Made by a program: the position numbers and the translations under genes. Under the pieces are notes generated by a model. The model was not told where the DNA came from. It searched no databases and worked only from the letters and a program-made list of their open reading frames with translations. Of a stretch of DNA of 64,000 bases, positions 32,933-41,469 are shown in pieces; positions within the stretch are counted from its first letter, which is position 1; every line of letters starts with the position of its first letter. Origin of the DNA: JAMZMI01 sp047632435 (GTDB lineage Bacteria > Bacteroidota > Bacteroidia > Cytophagales > Cyclobacteriaceae); the NCBI GenBank assembly GCA_047632435.1, contig JBLICU010000001.1:62001-126000 (forward strand), in the 5' to 3' direction.

Positions 32933-34003
32933 TTAATTTTTTGGGATAAGTTTTATTTCAAAAATAGTAGGCCAAAGCTTTCCTGTGACAAATAGTTTGT
33001 CCCAAGTTGGGTGATAAGCGATACCATTCAACACATCGGTTCTTCTAGCCTCAAGTGGTGTTAGCAGACCTGCAAGATCAATCATTTTTAAAAGTTTACC
33101 TGATATGGGATCAATCACAGCCACAAAATCCTCCTGATAGATATTGGCATATAAAAGTCCATTAATTATTTCCAGTTCGTTCAGGTTGGTTATTTTTTCT
33201 TCCTGATCGTAAACTTCAAGCTTACCTATCTCAGAAAAATCTCTTGGATCAATTCTATGAATCACATTTGATCCATCACTTACATAAAGTGTATCTCCCC
33301 AGACAGTTATTCCCCAGCCTTCATGAGTGTAATTGAATGTTTTGAGTTGATTCAATTTATTATCATAGACGAATCCCGTCTTGCCTGTCCATGTGAGCTG
33401 GAAATATTGGTTGTTCCAATGGCAACTTCCCTCTCCAAAATATTTGTCATCAAGATTTACTGTTTTGAATATTTGCCCGTTTTCCAAATTCAATTTTGAA
33501 AGTCTGGATTCACCTCGTTGACCGGTGCTTTCTATCAGGGTATCATCTTTAAAAAACAGCCCTTGCGTAAAGGCATTCACATCGTGGGGATATGATTTTA
33601 CTACTTCATAGGTATATTCCTCTGGAACTACATCCGATAAGAAAGTGATTTTTGGATAGTGTGTTTCATTGGAGCCGCCAAAATAGACCGTTAATCTGAT
33701 CTTCTGCGAACCAGTCTTCACTTTTTCGGATAGCCATTCAAATGTTGTTGATTTGAACATTATTTTGGTTTTCTCATAATCCAGAAGTACGGAATCAATC
33801 GCGCTTTCTCCACCATCTACTTTAAAATTGATTGATTCACCGATTTTAAAGGTAGTATTTCCTTTAGGTGAAATGAGTTTCGTTGTTTTGACAATTCGTG
33901 GTGAACTTTCTTCTTCTGTACGGGAATTGCCTGAATCCTTACAGGAGAAAGTCACTCCAAGAGCAAAAAGCAGAATTAATCCAAAGTTTTGGAGCTGTCT
34001 CAT
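32933..34003 (-). CDS. Glutaminyl-peptide cyclotransferase, lipoprotein
   Basis: From the ATG at 34003 the protein is 356 residues with a lipoprotein signal (LILLFALGVTFSC). After about 110 residues of linker the plant-type cyclotransferase beta-propeller starts with VKSYPHDVNAFTQGLFF and includes STGQRGESRLSKLNLE, WNNQYFQLTW and ELEIINGLLYANIYQ, ending with GIAYHPTWDKLFVTGK. These enzymes convert N-terminal Gln of exported proteins to pyroglutamate. A GTG two codons upstream (34009) is an alternative start. It is unrelated in fold to the zinc-type cyclase of Porphyromonas. Confidence 0.85.
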   Translation of the reverse strand: MRQLQNFGLILLFALGVTFSCKDSGNSRTEEESSPRIVKTTKLISPKGNTTFKIGESINFKVDGGESAIDSVLLDYEKTKIMFKSTTFEWLSEKVKTGSQKIRLTVYFGGSNETHYPKITFLSDVVPEEYTYEVVKSYPHDVNAFTQGLFFKDDTLIESTGQRGESRLSKLNLENGQIFKTVNLDDKYFGEGSCHWNNQYFQLTWTGKTGFVYDNKLNQLKTFNYTHEGWGITVWGDTLYVSDGSNVIHRIDPRDFSEIGKLEVYDQEEKITNLNELEIINGLLYANIYQEDFVAVIDPISGKLLKMIDLAGLLTPLEARRTDVLNGIAYHPTWDKLFVTGKLWPTIFEIKLIPKN

Positions 34004-34067
34004 TTTCACAAAACTAGTTGGATTTATACTCTTGTATTTCTGTTTGAGTTTTTTTTACGACTTATTT

Positions 34068-35312
34068 TCAGTCAGAAAACTTGGTTTTCATCAGAAGCGG
34101 AACGGTAAGTCCTTGATAAAGTACAGAGCAAACCACCACAATGTATGTCATGGTGACAATGATATCCTTACCATGAAAATCAATGAGTGAAAGGGAGAGC
34201 GCTATAGGGAGTCCTCCCCGGAGAGCACCCCATGTGAGCACCGGGATGGTATTAGGAGCAAAGGACCGTTTGATGGACATCAGTTTGATAGGTATGTAAA
34301 CACTTAACCATCTACCGAATAACACGATGTTAACAGCAAAAAAACCAGCTGCGAAGTAATCACCACGAAGTGGAATCACGAGCATCTCAAGGCCTATCAA
34401 TACAAATAACATGGCAGCTAGAGATTCCTCCATGAGATTCCAGAATTTGAATAAATATCCACCGGCTACACTGGTCACATTTTCTCCATGACCTTCATTT
34501 CCAATTACCAATCCCATGACAACAGCTGCTTGCTTAGAGGAAACGTGTATAAAATCTGCCAGGAAGGATCCAGCCATTACCAAGGCAAGGGTCACTAAAA
34601 TTTCTACGTGTACCTGATCATTATCAATGTATTTCAATAATTGATAGCCCAGGTATCCCAAAAATAAACCAATGAATATACCACCCCCAATATCAGCTGT
34701 AACGATATATCCTGCTTCAAAAAAGCTAAGTGCATGATCTTCTTTTGCGTGAGCAATATCCAAAAGCGTCAAAGCAAGAACAACTGCGATACCATCATTA
34801 AACAGAGATTCTCCTGCTATTTTGATTTCTAATTCCTTGGATAGTTTGAATTTCTTGATGGTCTTAGTGACAGCAATGGGATCGGTGGGAGATATTAGTG
34901 CTCCAAACACCAAACAATAAAGATAATGTAGCTCAATGCCCATGAAACCGAGCATGTAGTATACAAGCGTTCCAATGACCACCGTCGAGATGAGAACTCC
35001 AGTTGTGGCCAAAACGAGCACCGGTGTTCTTTCTTTTGATAGCTTCCTAAAATCTATCTGCAATGCTCCGGCAAAGAGCATAAAACTCAAAACAACCTGA
35101 TAGAGCACATCTGGATAATCATACTCCTCAAGATCTTCGGCTCCAAGTGTGAGATCTGGGAAAATAAGCCCCACAATGAGTAAAACAACCGACATGGCAA
35201 TTGCCATAATCATGAGTCCTATCGACGATGGCAACTTTAAGAAAATGGTATTGATGAAAATAAATAATCCGGCGAGGAAAATAAATAAAGCGATGATGTC
35301 AAATATATGCAT
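34068..35312 (-). CDS. Na+/H+ antiporter, CPA1/NhaP type
   Basis: The 414-residue protein has about 12 membrane helices and the family signatures LISPTDPIAVTKTI and GESLFNDGIAVVLALTL, which hold the acidic residue that binds and exchanges cations. There is no long cytoplasmic tail. It exports Na+ (or K+) in exchange for protons at the inner membrane, as would suit a marine bacterium. It stands about 60 bases upstream of the cyclotransferase gene on the same strand. Confidence 0.9.
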   Translation of the reverse strand: MHIFDIIALFIFLAGLFIFINTIFLKLPSSIGLMIMAIAMSVVLLIVGLIFPDLTLGAEDLEEYDYPDVLYQVVLSFMLFAGALQIDFRKLSKERTPVLVLATTGVLISTVVIGTLVYYMLGFMGIELHYLYCLVFGALISPTDPIAVTKTIKKFKLSKELEIKIAGESLFNDGIAVVLALTLLDIAHAKEDHALSFFEAGYIVTADIGGGIFIGLFLGYLGYQLLKYIDNDQVHVEILVTLALVMAGSFLADFIHVSSKQAAVVMGLVIGNEGHGENVTSVAGGYLFKFWNLMEESLAAMLFVLIGLEMLVIPLRGDYFAAGFFAVNIVLFGRWLSVYIPIKLMSIKRSFAPNTIPVLTWGALRGGLPIALSLSLIDFHGKDIIVTMTYIVVVCSVLYQGLTVPLLMKTKFSD

Positions 35313-35651
35313 AGAATTAGCCCTTGTTACAGACCATTTAGATCACAAAAATATTCTAAAAAACATTAAACAGTCAAGGTCTACATAATAAAGACCCACC
35401 CATTTTAGAAAATGAGTTGTGACACTAGAGTGGTTTATATTTGACAATGGTATTTAATACCGATTCAAATATACCTTTTTTCATACTTTTCACAAAATGT
35501 ATTTCGTTAAACCCCTCGCTTTCAAAGAGTAATGATATTTATTCATTGATGAATCATGGCGGAATTTTAGTGGATGGATATGATGGTTTTCCATTAATAA
35601 TAGCTATTTAGCGCATGTCATATAATTGTAGATTGTGGAGTTGGAAAAAGC
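35313..35651. other. Intergenic region between divergent genes
   Basis: About 340 AT-rich bases between the antiporter and DinB genes. I see no gene. A lone GTTAC half-site occurs near 35330 without its partner, so I do not count it as part of the sulfur regulon. Confidence 0.4.
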
Positions 35652-35659
35652 TAAATTTG
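35652..35659 (+). promoter_or_regulatory. -7 box TAAATTTG close to the DinB start
   Basis: This full match to TAnnTTTG ends 7 bases before the ATG at 35667, so transcription would begin at about 35664 and the mRNA would be nearly leaderless. The -33 region is weak. Confidence 0.35.
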
Positions 35660-35666
35660 CTTGGCT

Positions 35667-36203
35667 ATGAATAGTGTACTTGAAGGATCATTTTATAAGT
35701 TGGAAGAGCGAAAAAAAAATCTCTTGCAAAAACTCGAAAATATCGATGAGGAGCTACTGACACGGCGACCGGGCGAAGGTCAATGGTCTGTGGTGCAAGT
35801 GATCACACACCTATCTGATTCGGAGCAAGGGTCATTGGCTTATTGCATGAAGAAAATAAATGCAGGAAAAGATCTGCCGGATATGAATTTCCTGAATAAT
35901 GTAAAGATGAGGTTATTTAACTTGTTTTTGTATTCGAAGATAAAGTATAAAGTGCCTAGTCGGTTTAAATCTCCTGATGGAAACATTAATTATCCTGAGG
36001 CATGTATCAATTGGTACAATACGAGGGAATCGTGGCGTAAATTTTTAGATGTTTATCCTGATGAGTATATGAGCAAGGCCATATTTAAACATCCTGTAGC
36101 CGGACGTATCAGCCTTGAAAGCTCCATTTGGTTTTTTGAAGCTCATCTTCGTCATCACGAATATCAAATCGATCGCATACTCAATAAAGTTTCCTTGTCT
36201 TGA
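35667..36203 (+). CDS. DinB family protein
   Basis: From the ATG at 35667 the protein is 178 residues. It has the four-helix DinB pattern with candidate metal histidines in QVITHLSDSE (about residue 49) and EAHLRHHEYQID near the C terminus. Such proteins are related to mycothiol/bacillithiol-dependent enzymes; the substrate is unknown. Its stop overlaps the TTG start of the next gene (36200), so it may be the first gene of the ABC-DUF3299 operon. Confidence 0.75.
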   Translation: MNSVLEGSFYKLEERKKNLLQKLENIDEELLTRRPGEGQWSVVQVITHLSDSEQGSLAYCMKKINAGKDLPDMNFLNNVKMRLFNLFLYSKIKYKVPSRFKSPDGNINYPEACINWYNTRESWRKFLDVYPDEYMSKAIFKHPVAGRISLESSIWFFEAHLRHHEYQIDRILNKVSLS

Positions 36204-36826
36204 TTTCTACTTCATTTCTAAAATATTCTTTCAATGGCCAAATAAGTTTAGAGTATCCAGATTGGATAGTCAAAGATGGTGAACATGGACTGATACTCGG
36301 TGCATCGGGTAGCGGCAAAACAACTTTGCTCCACTTGATGAGTGGACTGATTCGACCTACTGAAGGTTTGATCATGTTTGATGATTTAGAGATTAACAAA
36401 CTAAGTGCCTCTGAAATGGATCAATTTCGGGGAAAACACATCGGCCTGGTTTTTCAAAAGCCACATTTGATTGCAGCACTTTCCGTTAAGGAGAACATAC
36501 GCCTGGCCACTTTTCTTGGCAATAAACCTGAACAAAACGATCATATCGATGCGCTTTTAGAATCACTGGGATTGGAATCTTTGGCAGGAAGAAAAATCAG
36601 TGAGATCAGTCAGGGACAAGCGCAAAGGGTGGCAATTGCGCGTGCACTTATCAATAAGCCCAAAGTCATATTTGGGGATGAACCCACAGCCAGCCTAGAC
36701 GATCAAAGTTGTGAAAAAGTAATCAGCTTGCTTCAGGAACAGGCGGAAAAATATCAGGCAACACTTGTATTGGCAACACATGACCATCGGGTAAAGTCTC
36801 ATTTTTCAAACCAGTTACAGTTATGA
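36200..36826 (+). CDS. ABC transporter ATP-binding protein (LolD/MacB type)
   Basis: The 208-residue ATPase has Walker A GASGSGKTTL, Q-loop VFQKPHL, signature ISQGQAQR, Walker B VIFGDEPTASLDD and the switch His in ATHDHR. It belongs to the class that works with FtsX-fold permeases, and the permease gene overlaps its stop by 4 bases. Its start codon appears to be TTG at 36200, inside the end of dinB. Together with the permease and the DUF3299 protein it matches the gene order of the zinc-responsive Pseudomonas aeruginosa PA4064-PA4066 cluster, as I recall it. Confidence 0.87.
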   Translation: MISTSFLKYSFNGQISLEYPDWIVKDGEHGLILGASGSGKTTLLHLMSGLIRPTEGLIMFDDLEINKLSASEMDQFRGKHIGLVFQKPHLIAALSVKENIRLATFLGNKPEQNDHIDALLESLGLESLAGRKISEISQGQAQRVAIARALINKPKVIFGDEPTASLDDQSCEKVISLLQEQAEKYQATLVLATHDHRVKSHFSNQLQL

Positions 36827-38052
36827 ATATTCGGTTTCTAAGCTATAAAAGTTTGATTTCAAGACCTTTGAGCAGTTTGCTGAGCTGGCTTTTATTGAGT
36901 TTTGGTGTGACGATAGTAGTTCTCATTTTATTAATAGCCGCTCAGCTCAAAAGCGAAATCAACAAAAATGCTCAGGGAATTGATTTGGTAGTGGGAGCAA
37001 AGGGCAGCCCACTACAGCTCATTTTGTCTAATATTTTTCATGCCGATTTCCCAACAGGAAATATCAAACTCAAGCAAGCTGCCGAGTTGAGTAACAACCG
37101 GTTGATTGAGCGATGTATCCCAATGTCTTTGGGTGATAGTTATCGTGGATATAGAATTGTTGGAACTACCGAAGATTATGGTACACTTTACAAGGCGGAA
37201 CTGCTTGAAGGCAAATGGTTCACCAACGAAATGCAGGGAGTAGTTGGGTCAGAAGTAGCTGAAATTTTGGGTTTAAAAATGGGATCCAAATTTCAAAGCC
37301 AGCATGGACTATCCAATGATGGAGATGAACATGAATCACACCCTTTTGAAGTTGTAGGTATTTTAAAACCAACTCGTACTGTAATTGATAAACTTATTTT
37401 AGTCAATCTTGAGAGTGTTTGGGAAGTACATGATCATGAGGAACAATCCCAACTTGAAGAAACTAAAATTGAACTAAATAAACTTGGAATATCTGTAACT
37501 CAGGAAGAGCTCGATGAAAAAGAGATTACTGCTTTGCTGATTAAATACAAATCCCCGATGGCAGCAGTAATGCTGCCCAGAACAGTAAATGGTATGAGTG
37601 ACTTGCAAGTGGCATCACCCGCATTCGAAACTGCCAGGTTATTTAACATTATCGGAGTGGGAATTGATCTGATGAATTTATTGGGTTTACTAATTATCAC
37701 CCTATCAGCGATCAGTGTTTTCATTGCTTTATTGAATTCTCTCAAGGATAGAAAATACGACATTGCTATCATGCGCTCAATGGGCGCAACCGGCTTTCAG
37801 ATTTTCTCGCATGTGCTCATTGAAGGAATTATTGTAACACTACTAGGTTGTTTTTCTGGTTTGATATTTGCGCATGGTACCATCGGAATTTTAGCTGCTA
37901 ATTTGGACGATTTGAACCTAGACTGGACTTATTTTGTATCAGAAGAAGTATGGGTAATAGCAGGCAGCTTGCTGATCGGCATCATATCATCGGTGATTCC
38001 AGCATTTATGGCTTATAAAACAGACATTTCAAAAACTTTAGCAAAAGGATGA
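36823..38052 (+). CDS. ABC transporter permease, FtsX/MacB fold
   Basis: The 409-residue protein has one N-terminal helix (about 15-40), a periplasmic domain (about 45-275, with DLVVGAKGSPLQLILSNIFH early) and three C-terminal helices (about 285-400) that include the FtsX-family segment DIAIMRSMGATGFQIFSHVL. Such permeases do not move solutes through a channel but drive periplasmic events. It overlaps the ATPase gene (ATGA) and the DUF3299 gene (ATGA), so all three are translationally coupled. Confidence 0.88.
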   Translation: MNIRFLSYKSLISRPLSSLLSWLLLSFGVTIVVLILLIAAQLKSEINKNAQGIDLVVGAKGSPLQLILSNIFHADFPTGNIKLKQAAELSNNRLIERCIPMSLGDSYRGYRIVGTTEDYGTLYKAELLEGKWFTNEMQGVVGSEVAEILGLKMGSKFQSQHGLSNDGDEHESHPFEVVGILKPTRTVIDKLILVNLESVWEVHDHEEQSQLEETKIELNKLGISVTQEELDEKEITALLIKYKSPMAAVMLPRTVNGMSDLQVASPAFETARLFNIIGVGIDLMNLLGLLIITLSAISVFIALLNSLKDRKYDIAIMRSMGATGFQIFSHVLIEGIIVTLLGCFSGLIFAHGTIGILAANLDDLNLDWTYFVSEEVWVIAGSLLIGIISSVIPAFMAYKTDISKTLAKG

Positions 38053-38483
38053 AATACATAATCACAATTTTATTGACCATTGGTGCCTTTGTTGTGGTGG
38101 CACAAGAATTACAAGTAAATCACTGGAAAACACTGGAAGGTTTAGAATACGAAAAATCCAAAGACGAGTATGGTGAGATTTATATTCCAAAATTTAGTGA
38201 TGCCATTCGCGAAATTGAAGGTAAGGAAATAGAACTTTCTGGGTATATCATACCTTTTGAAGGTATGTTCAAGCCTGATCATATCATTATTTCAGCTTTG
38301 CCAATAGCTTCTTGTTTTTTCTGCGGAGGAGCAGGACCGGAATCAGTTGCTGAAGTATATTTGGATGAAAGCGTGAAATACACTGCTAAAAAAATAAAAG
38401 TACGCGGAACGCTCACACTCAATGATAACAATGTGGATGAGCTCATGTACATTTTGAAAGAAGGAAAACTTATAACAGAATAA
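38049..38483 (+). CDS. DUF3299 family exported protein
   Basis: The 144-residue protein has a signal peptide (YIITILLTIGAFVVVAQ) and the DUF3299 core: EIELSGYIIPFEGMF followed by ASCFFCGGAGPESVAEVY. The CxxC pair in CFFCGG could bind a metal. In P. aeruginosa the DUF3299 protein PA4066 is encoded with an FtsX-type ABC transporter in an operon reported to be induced by zinc starvation. The same trio here suggests a periplasmic metal-related role, possibly for zinc or copper, but function is not proven for any member. Confidence 0.8.
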   Translation: MKYIITILLTIGAFVVVAQELQVNHWKTLEGLEYEKSKDEYGEIYIPKFSDAIREIEGKEIELSGYIIPFEGMFKPDHIIISALPIASCFFCGGAGPESVAEVYLDESVKYTAKKIKVRGTLTLNDNNVDELMYILKEGKLITE

Positions 38484-38484
38484 A

Positions 38485-38886
38485 ATGAAAGGATCGTTAA
38501 CCATTGCTATGTTATCGCTGATTGCGATTTCATGCAATACCCCACAGCAGACAGAAGAGAAACCATTGATGGATCAGGTCATGGAAGTGCATGATGCCGT
38601 GATGCCGAAAATGGGTGAATTGATGAAAACCAAAAAGGCACTTATCGCGAAAGCTGAGTCATTGTCAAATGTTGATTCTTTGCAGATTGAAAAATTGAAA
38701 GCACTTGCCGAAGAAATTGACCTTGCCAATGAAGCCATGATGGATTGGATGCATAATTTCGACCCAAATTTTGAAGCTTCAGAAGATGAAGTAAAAGATT
38801 ATTTGACAAAGAAAAGGCAAGGAATTGAAAAGGTAGCAGAAGCAATGAATGACAAACTGGAAGCTGGTAAAAAAGCGTTGGAATAA
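38485..38886 (+). CDS. Hypothetical coiled-coil lipoprotein
   Basis: The 133-residue protein has a lipoprotein signal (SLTIAMLSLIAISC) and a long helical mature part with MDQVMEVHDAVMPKMGELM, rich in Met and His, and ANEAMMDWMHNFDP. It starts one base after the DUF3299 stop and is thus the last gene of that operon. The Met/His content would allow metal binding, but that is inference. Its stop codon abuts the stop of the convergent cytochrome c gene with no gap. Confidence 0.75.
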   Translation: MKGSLTIAMLSLIAISCNTPQQTEEKPLMDQVMEVHDAVMPKMGELMKTKKALIAKAESLSNVDSLQIEKLKALAEEIDLANEAMMDWMHNFDPNFEASEDEVKDYLTKKRQGIEKVAEAMNDKLEAGKKALE

Positions 38887-39348
38887 TTATTCACACTTCA
38901 TTAACCATTTTTCAACATCCTTTACTCCTGATAAACCTTTTTCATTCCCCCAGGCATTGCTAATGAAGGTGAGTACCTCTGCTATTTCCAATGGTGTAAG
39001 TTGCTCATTGGCGGGCATCATCTGATTGTAAGTTTTTCCGTTCACGGTTATCGGGTCGAACCCGCCCTTTTTTATCATACAAGCGGCACGCTCCAAATCT
39101 GACAACAAATAATCGGAACCCGCCAGTGGTGGATATAGACTCGCCAAACCACTTCCATCCTGCTGATGGCAATTAGCGCAAAGCTGAGCATAAATTTCAG
39201 CACCTTTTACACGGTATTGCTTGAGTCTGATTTCTTCCCGGCTATCAAGCTGTGTGCTTTCTTTTGGTGATTCATTACCAGTTTTGGTCCCGCAACTTGC
39301 GAGAACCGAAATTATCAATACTGGAATGAGCTTACTTAGCTGGTTCAT
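38887..39348 (-). CDS. Cytochrome c lipoprotein
   Basis: The 153-residue protein has a lipoprotein signal (LIPVLIISVLASC) and a single c-type heme motif CANCHQQDGSG; the axial Met is probably in NQMMPANEQL. It is the size of mono-heme electron carriers that serve cytochrome oxidases. Its 5' end overlaps the SCO gene by 17 bases, so it is the last gene of a HemJ-SCO-cytochrome c operon. Confidence 0.9.
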   Translation of the reverse strand: MNQLSKLIPVLIISVLASCGTKTGNESPKESTQLDSREEIRLKQYRVKGAEIYAQLCANCHQQDGSGLASLYPPLAGSDYLLSDLERAACMIKKGGFDPITVNGKTYNQMMPANEQLTPLEIAEVLTFISNAWGNEKGLSGVKDVEKWLMKCE

Positions 39349-39988
39349 CTTTTTTAATCAGTTTTTTGATGTCAGAAATGAGCAGATCTACTTGCTCTGG
39401 CACAGTGCCATCATATACTCCCCTGATCCTTCTTTTTGTATCAATAAGAAGGAAAGCCCCGCTGTGAATGTAACCGCCGGCAGCTTCTGGGTCTTCATTG
39501 GCCACTATCATATAGCTCATCTCTCCGATTTCATATATTTTATCTTTATCACCAGTTACCAAATGCCACTTACTGCTTTCGATTCCCAAATTTTTAGCAA
39601 AATCGCGCAACAATTCCACTGTATCGTGTTTCGGATCAATACTGTGTGAAAGAAGTGCTACTTGAGGCTCATTTTCATAAATTTCATATATGCGAAGCAT
39701 CTCTCTTTTCATGATGGGGCATATCGTTGGGCAGCTCGTGAAGAAGAAATCGGCTACATAAACTTGTCCGGAAAAAGTCTCATTGGTAATGATACTGCTA
39801 TCCTGATCCACGAATTGAAAGTCTGAGATCATGTGAGGAATGGTGTCATAGACCATAACCCCATCAACTTCCCTTTCCACAATTTCACTACGTCCGAGTA
39901 CAGGGAGTTCCAATTCGTTTTTGATCTGACTACATCCCACTGACAAAGACACAAAGATGATAATATGAATGATGTTTGAGGTTTTCAT
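39332..39988 (-). CDS. SCO family copper chaperone/thioredoxin-like protein
   Basis: The 218-residue protein has a lipoprotein-type signal (IIHIIIFVSLSVGC) and the SCO motif TSCPTICPIMKREM (CxxxC) with the distant copper-binding His in LSHSIDPKHDT. SCO proteins deliver copper to the CuA centre of cytochrome oxidase or reduce its thiols. It overlaps the cytochrome c gene and lies 7 bases from hemJ, so the three respiratory genes form an operon. Confidence 0.92.
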   Translation of the reverse strand: MKTSNIIHIIIFVSLSVGCSQIKNELELPVLGRSEIVEREVDGVMVYDTIPHMISDFQFVDQDSSIITNETFSGQVYVADFFFTSCPTICPIMKREMLRIYEIYENEPQVALLSHSIDPKHDTVELLRDFAKNLGIESSKWHLVTGDKDKIYEIGEMSYMIVANEDPEAAGGYIHSGAFLLIDTKRRIRGVYDGTVPEQVDLLISDIKKLIKKDEPAK

Positions 39989-39995
39989 GATTTGG

Positions 39996-40538
39996 CTAGT
40001 GGCCGTTTTTTGTTCCTATCTTTTTATAAATCCTGATTGCGAGCATGAGAAGAAATGCGAATAGGAAAATACCTATTACACCCCAAATCCAACTTATTTG
40101 GTTTTTCACAACGATGAGAAAGACTACAGCAACAAGGATAACTGTGGCCACTTCGTTCCATATCCGAAGCAGGTTGGAGGAATATTTTACAATTCCACTT
40201 TGCAGTTTTTTGTAAATGTATTGACAAGAAAAGTGATAGAGGTATAGAAAAAAAACAAAGGTTAGTTTCACATGCATGAATGGCATTTTCAACCATGCGG
40301 GCTGGTTAATGATAAGCCAACTGCCAAAAATCAACGTTAGTATGGCTGAAGGCCAAGTGATGCCATACCAAAGTCGTTTGGCCATAATCGCCAGCTGATT
40401 CGATAATATGCTCCTTTCTGGTTCATCTTTTTGCAAGGCTTCTGTCTGATAGATAAAAAGACGTACAATGTAGAAAAGTCCCGCAAACCAAGTAACTATG
40501 AAAACAATGTGGAGTGCTTTTAAGTATAGGTAATCCAT
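39996..40538 (-). CDS. hemJ: Protoporphyrinogen IX oxidase-like membrane protein (HemJ)
   Basis: The 180-residue membrane protein has four or five helices and begins YLKALHIVFIVTWFAGLFYI, the HemJ/UPF0093 signature with the conserved His. HemJ oxidises protoporphyrinogen IX late in heme synthesis. Being first in an operon with SCO and cytochrome c fits a role in supplying heme for respiration. The length is normal for the family. CopD-like annotation is sometimes given to these proteins; the N-terminal motif favours HemJ. Confidence 0.82.
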   Translation of the reverse strand: MDYLYLKALHIVFIVTWFAGLFYIVRLFIYQTEALQKDEPERSILSNQLAIMAKRLWYGITWPSAILTLIFGSWLIINQPAWLKMPFMHVKLTFVFFLYLYHFSCQYIYKKLQSGIVKYSSNLLRIWNEVATVILVAVVFLIVVKNQISWIWGVIGIFLFAFLLMLAIRIYKKIGTKNGH

Positions 40539-40607
40539 TGGGGACTTTTTTGTTGTGTTTTTTGTTTATGAATTTGCGATACAAAAATGCATATCAATTG
40601 GTCAGTA

Positions 40608-40621
40608 ATCAAGAATTTGAT
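40608..40621. promoter_or_regulatory. Palindrome ATCAA-GAAT-TTGAT between hemJ and a Crp/Fnr gene
   Basis: This is a perfect 5-4-5 inverted repeat, 26 bases before the ATG of the Crp/Fnr gene at 40648. It has the length of Crp/Fnr sites but the half-sites are in the reverse order of the FNR consensus (TTGAT-N4-ATCAA). It may be an autoregulatory site; this is weak. Confidence 0.3.
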
Positions 40622-40647
40622 AATTTAGAATCAGACTTTATAATCTC

Positions 40648-41328
40648 ATGAGCGAAAAAGCCAATATCTGGTATTTTGAAGAAACGGATCTTTATGAAAT
40701 ACTGTGCCCACACAAAACTCCGGGATTAGAGGATAAACATCATCCAAATGTTTATCAGAAAGATGAATTTATTTATTTTCCGGATGAAGTTTCCACCAAT
40801 ATATACATGGTGGCTAATGGCAGGGTAAAAGTGGGTTCATATACACCTGGTGGTAAGGAGATTATAAAAGCTATTCTCAGCAAAGGGGAAATATTTGGCG
40901 AGATGGCACTTGCTGGTGAGGAAAAAAGAAATGACTTTGCATCAGCTATGGACAGTAGTACACGAGTTTGCCCAATGACTATTGAAGATTTGCAAGGATT
41001 GATGAAAGAAAACAAGGAGCTGAGCTTTAAGATTTTCAAAATCATTGGTTTGAGATTCAAAAAACTGGAAAGGCGTATAGAATCCTTGGTATTCAAAGAT
41101 GCGCGAACACGGATCGTTGAGTTTCTGAAAGAAATGGCAGAAGAGAAAGGCCAAAAAGTAGGATTCGAAATGATGATAAAAAATCACATGACCCATAAAG
41201 ACATAGCCAGCCTTACGGGCACATCAAGACAGACGGTAACTACAGTGATGAATGAACTTCGTGAAGAAAATATCATCAATTTTGATAGAAGGCGAATCCT
41301 GATTCGCGATATGGCCAGATTGAGATAG
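40648..41328 (+). CDS. Crp/Fnr family transcriptional regulator
   Basis: The 226-residue protein has a cyclic-nucleotide-binding-like sensor (about 35-130: FIYFPDEVSTNIYMVANGRV, GEIFGEMALAG) and a C-terminal winged helix with HKDIASLTGTSRQTVTTVMN (recognition helix, about 185-205). There is no N-terminal cysteine cluster for an iron-sulfur centre; only C21 and one later Cys are visible. It is divergent from the hemJ operon and could control respiration genes on either side. It is distinct from the Crp/Fnr fragment at the left edge. Confidence 0.9.
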   Translation: MSEKANIWYFEETDLYEILCPHKTPGLEDKHHPNVYQKDEFIYFPDEVSTNIYMVANGRVKVGSYTPGGKEIIKAILSKGEIFGEMALAGEEKRNDFASAMDSSTRVCPMTIEDLQGLMKENKELSFKIFKIIGLRFKKLERRIESLVFKDARTRIVEFLKEMAEEKGQKVGFEMMIKNHMTHKDIASLTGTSRQTVTTVMNELREENIINFDRRRILIRDMARLR

Positions 41329-41469
41329 GTATTCAAATATTCACGGGATCATTGATAAAAGACAATAGTCAAACTTTGCTCCTTGGATCCATTCCCTTCA
41401 AAACTTTCGTCCAAAAGTGATAAATTCCGTCTCTAAAGATAAATTTCGAAATCAATAAAACGTATCACT

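Noticed and set aside
35325..35340. GTTAC near the antiporter promoter as another sulfur-regulon operator
   Set aside because: Only one half-site is present; the position where the other half should be (TTAGC) does not match GTAAC.
40608..40621. FNR binding site
   Set aside because: The half-sites are ATCAA-N4-TTGAT, the reverse order of the FNR consensus TTGAT-N4-ATCAA. Kept only as an unassigned palindrome.
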